DNA from: Verrucomicrobiia bacterium
GTDB lineage: Bacteria; Verrucomicrobiota; Verrucomicrobiia; Verrucomicrobiales; Akkermansiaceae
DNA: 64,000 nucleotides
Assembly (NCBI GenBank): GCA_030430455.1
Contig: JAUIJB010000010.1
Coordinates: 1 to 64,000, forward strand
Direction of reading: 5' to 3'
Below, piece after piece: positions 63,436 through 64,000 of this stretch. The translations under genes were made by a program, and so were the position numbers. The notes beneath the pieces were generated by a model, which had not been told where the DNA came from, did no database searches, and saw only the letters and a list, made by a program, of their open reading frames with translations. How positions within the stretch are numbered: position 1 is the first letter of the stretch; each line of letters starts with the position of its first letter.

Positions 63436-64000
63436 GTGGCGTCGTTGAAGGAAAAGCTCAGGGAGGTGCCGCGCGAGCCGGGGGTCTACCTGATGAAGGA
63501 CCGGCTCGGGTCGATCATCTACGTCGGCAAGGCGCGCGACCTGCGCAAGCGGCTGTCGTCGTACTTCATGGCCTCGCGCAAGACCCGCGCCGACCTGAAG
63601 ACCCGCGCGCTGATCGACTCGATCGAGGACTTCGAGATCCATGTCGTGCGCAGCGAGGCCGAGGCCCTGCTGCTCGAGGGCAAGCTGATCAAGGACTACC
63701 GCCCGCGCTACAACGTCACCTTCCGCGACGACAAGCGCTTCCTGCTGGTGCGGGTCCGGCTGGCCGACCCGTGGCCGCGCTTCGTGCTGACCCGCACCCG
63801 CAAGGACGACGGCTCGCGCTACTTCGGGCCCTTCGCGCACTCGGGGGCGCTGCGCGCGACGCTCGGCTGGATCAACCGCGAATTCGGCCTGCGCTCGTGC
63901 CGGCCGCTGGTGCCGGGCCAGGGCGACTACCGCCATTGCCATGCCGACGTCATCCGCAACTGCAGCGCGCCCTGCGTCGGCAAGATCAGCGAGGACGAGT
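63436..64000 (+). CDS. uvrC: Excinuclease ABC subunit C (5' part; runs off the window)
   Basis: Makes the incisions of nucleotide-excision repair with UvrA and UvrB. Only the first 188 codons are here. The GIY-YIG nuclease domain is clear (PGVYLMKDRLGSIIYVGKARDL, residues 15-36), and the cysteine-rich segment SCRPL...CHADVIRNCSAPCVGKI follows near 165-185. The likely start is GTG 63436, preceded by GGGGCAG. The gene continues past 64000. Confidence 0.95.
   Translation, partial: MASLKEKLREVPREPGVYLMKDRLGSIIYVGKARDLRKRLSSYFMASRKTRADLKTRALIDSIEDFEIHVVRSEAEALLLEGKLIKDYRPRYNVTFRDDKRFLLVRVRLADPWPRFVLTRTRKDDGSRYFGPFAHSGALRATLGWINREFGLRSCRPLVPGQGDYRHCHADVIRNCSAPCVGKISEDE

Overview
The window is GC-rich chromosomal DNA with dense, ordinary gene spacing. 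It looks like a member of the Verrucomicrobiota, probably near the Luteolibacter/Haloferula group (Verrucomicrobiales). This is inferred from the gene types: a PEP-CTERM protein, a DUF1800/DUF1501 pair, a large secreted DUF1080/LamG protein ending in a type of tail common in that phylum, a LamB-like porin with a coiled-coil front end, and high GC with GTG/TTG starts. There is no rRNA, tRNA, CRISPR array, insertion sequence or prophage that I can support.

Layout. 0.1-8.4 kb: truA and xerD (divergent), a secreted hypothetical, a DUF1232 membrane protein, a family 4-like uracil-DNA glycosylase, a secreted dienelactone hydrolase, a SOUL lipoprotein, miaB and lysC. 8.5-17.4 kb: a large secreted DUF1080/LamG protein, an M48-like pseudopeptidase with a helical C-terminal half, a YdeP-type molybdopterin oxidoreductase and its accessory factor fdhD. 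17.4-28.6 kb: alr, ileS-lspA, a TPM-domain protein, a DUF2062 protein, uppP, an M23 peptidase and SNase-like nuclease pair, an M50-like membrane protease, rhodanese and rsgA. 28.6-33 kb: a 434-bp gene-free stretch rich in repeats, a LamB-like porin, a di-haem peroxidase and SMUG1. 33-41 kb: a minus-strand module of an ABCG-type ABC transporter, an anchored small protein and a 641-aa secreted protein, then a large divergent matrixin-type protease. 41-51.6 kb: MmcQ/YjbR, a U32 (RlhA-like) protein, a PEP-CTERM LamG protein, a flavin-dependent halogenase-like protein, DUF1800, DUF1501, a HAD phosphatase and a porin. 51.6-64 kb: ispF, an inositol monophosphatase-family protein, coaB, ppc, panD, secG, a rhomboid protease, an exbB-exbD-TPR operon and the 5' part of uvrC.

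Most of the genes are core housekeeping: tRNA modification, amino-acid, CoA and isoprenoid precursors, peptidoglycan lipid recycling, lipoprotein processing and DNA repair. Between them are cell-envelope and secreted proteins typical of the phylum. The least explained features are non-coding: a 27-bp hairpin repeat in three identical copies, heptanucleotide (GATTNNC-type) repeats at four loci, short tandem repeats of period 10, 11, 12 and about 24 bp, and perfect hairpins built into the last codons of at least three genes. The protein features most worth a second look are a family 4-like uracil glycosylase lacking three of four Fe-S cysteines, an M48-like protein with a ruined zinc site, and a halogenase-DUF1800-DUF1501 run behind a PEP-CTERM gene.
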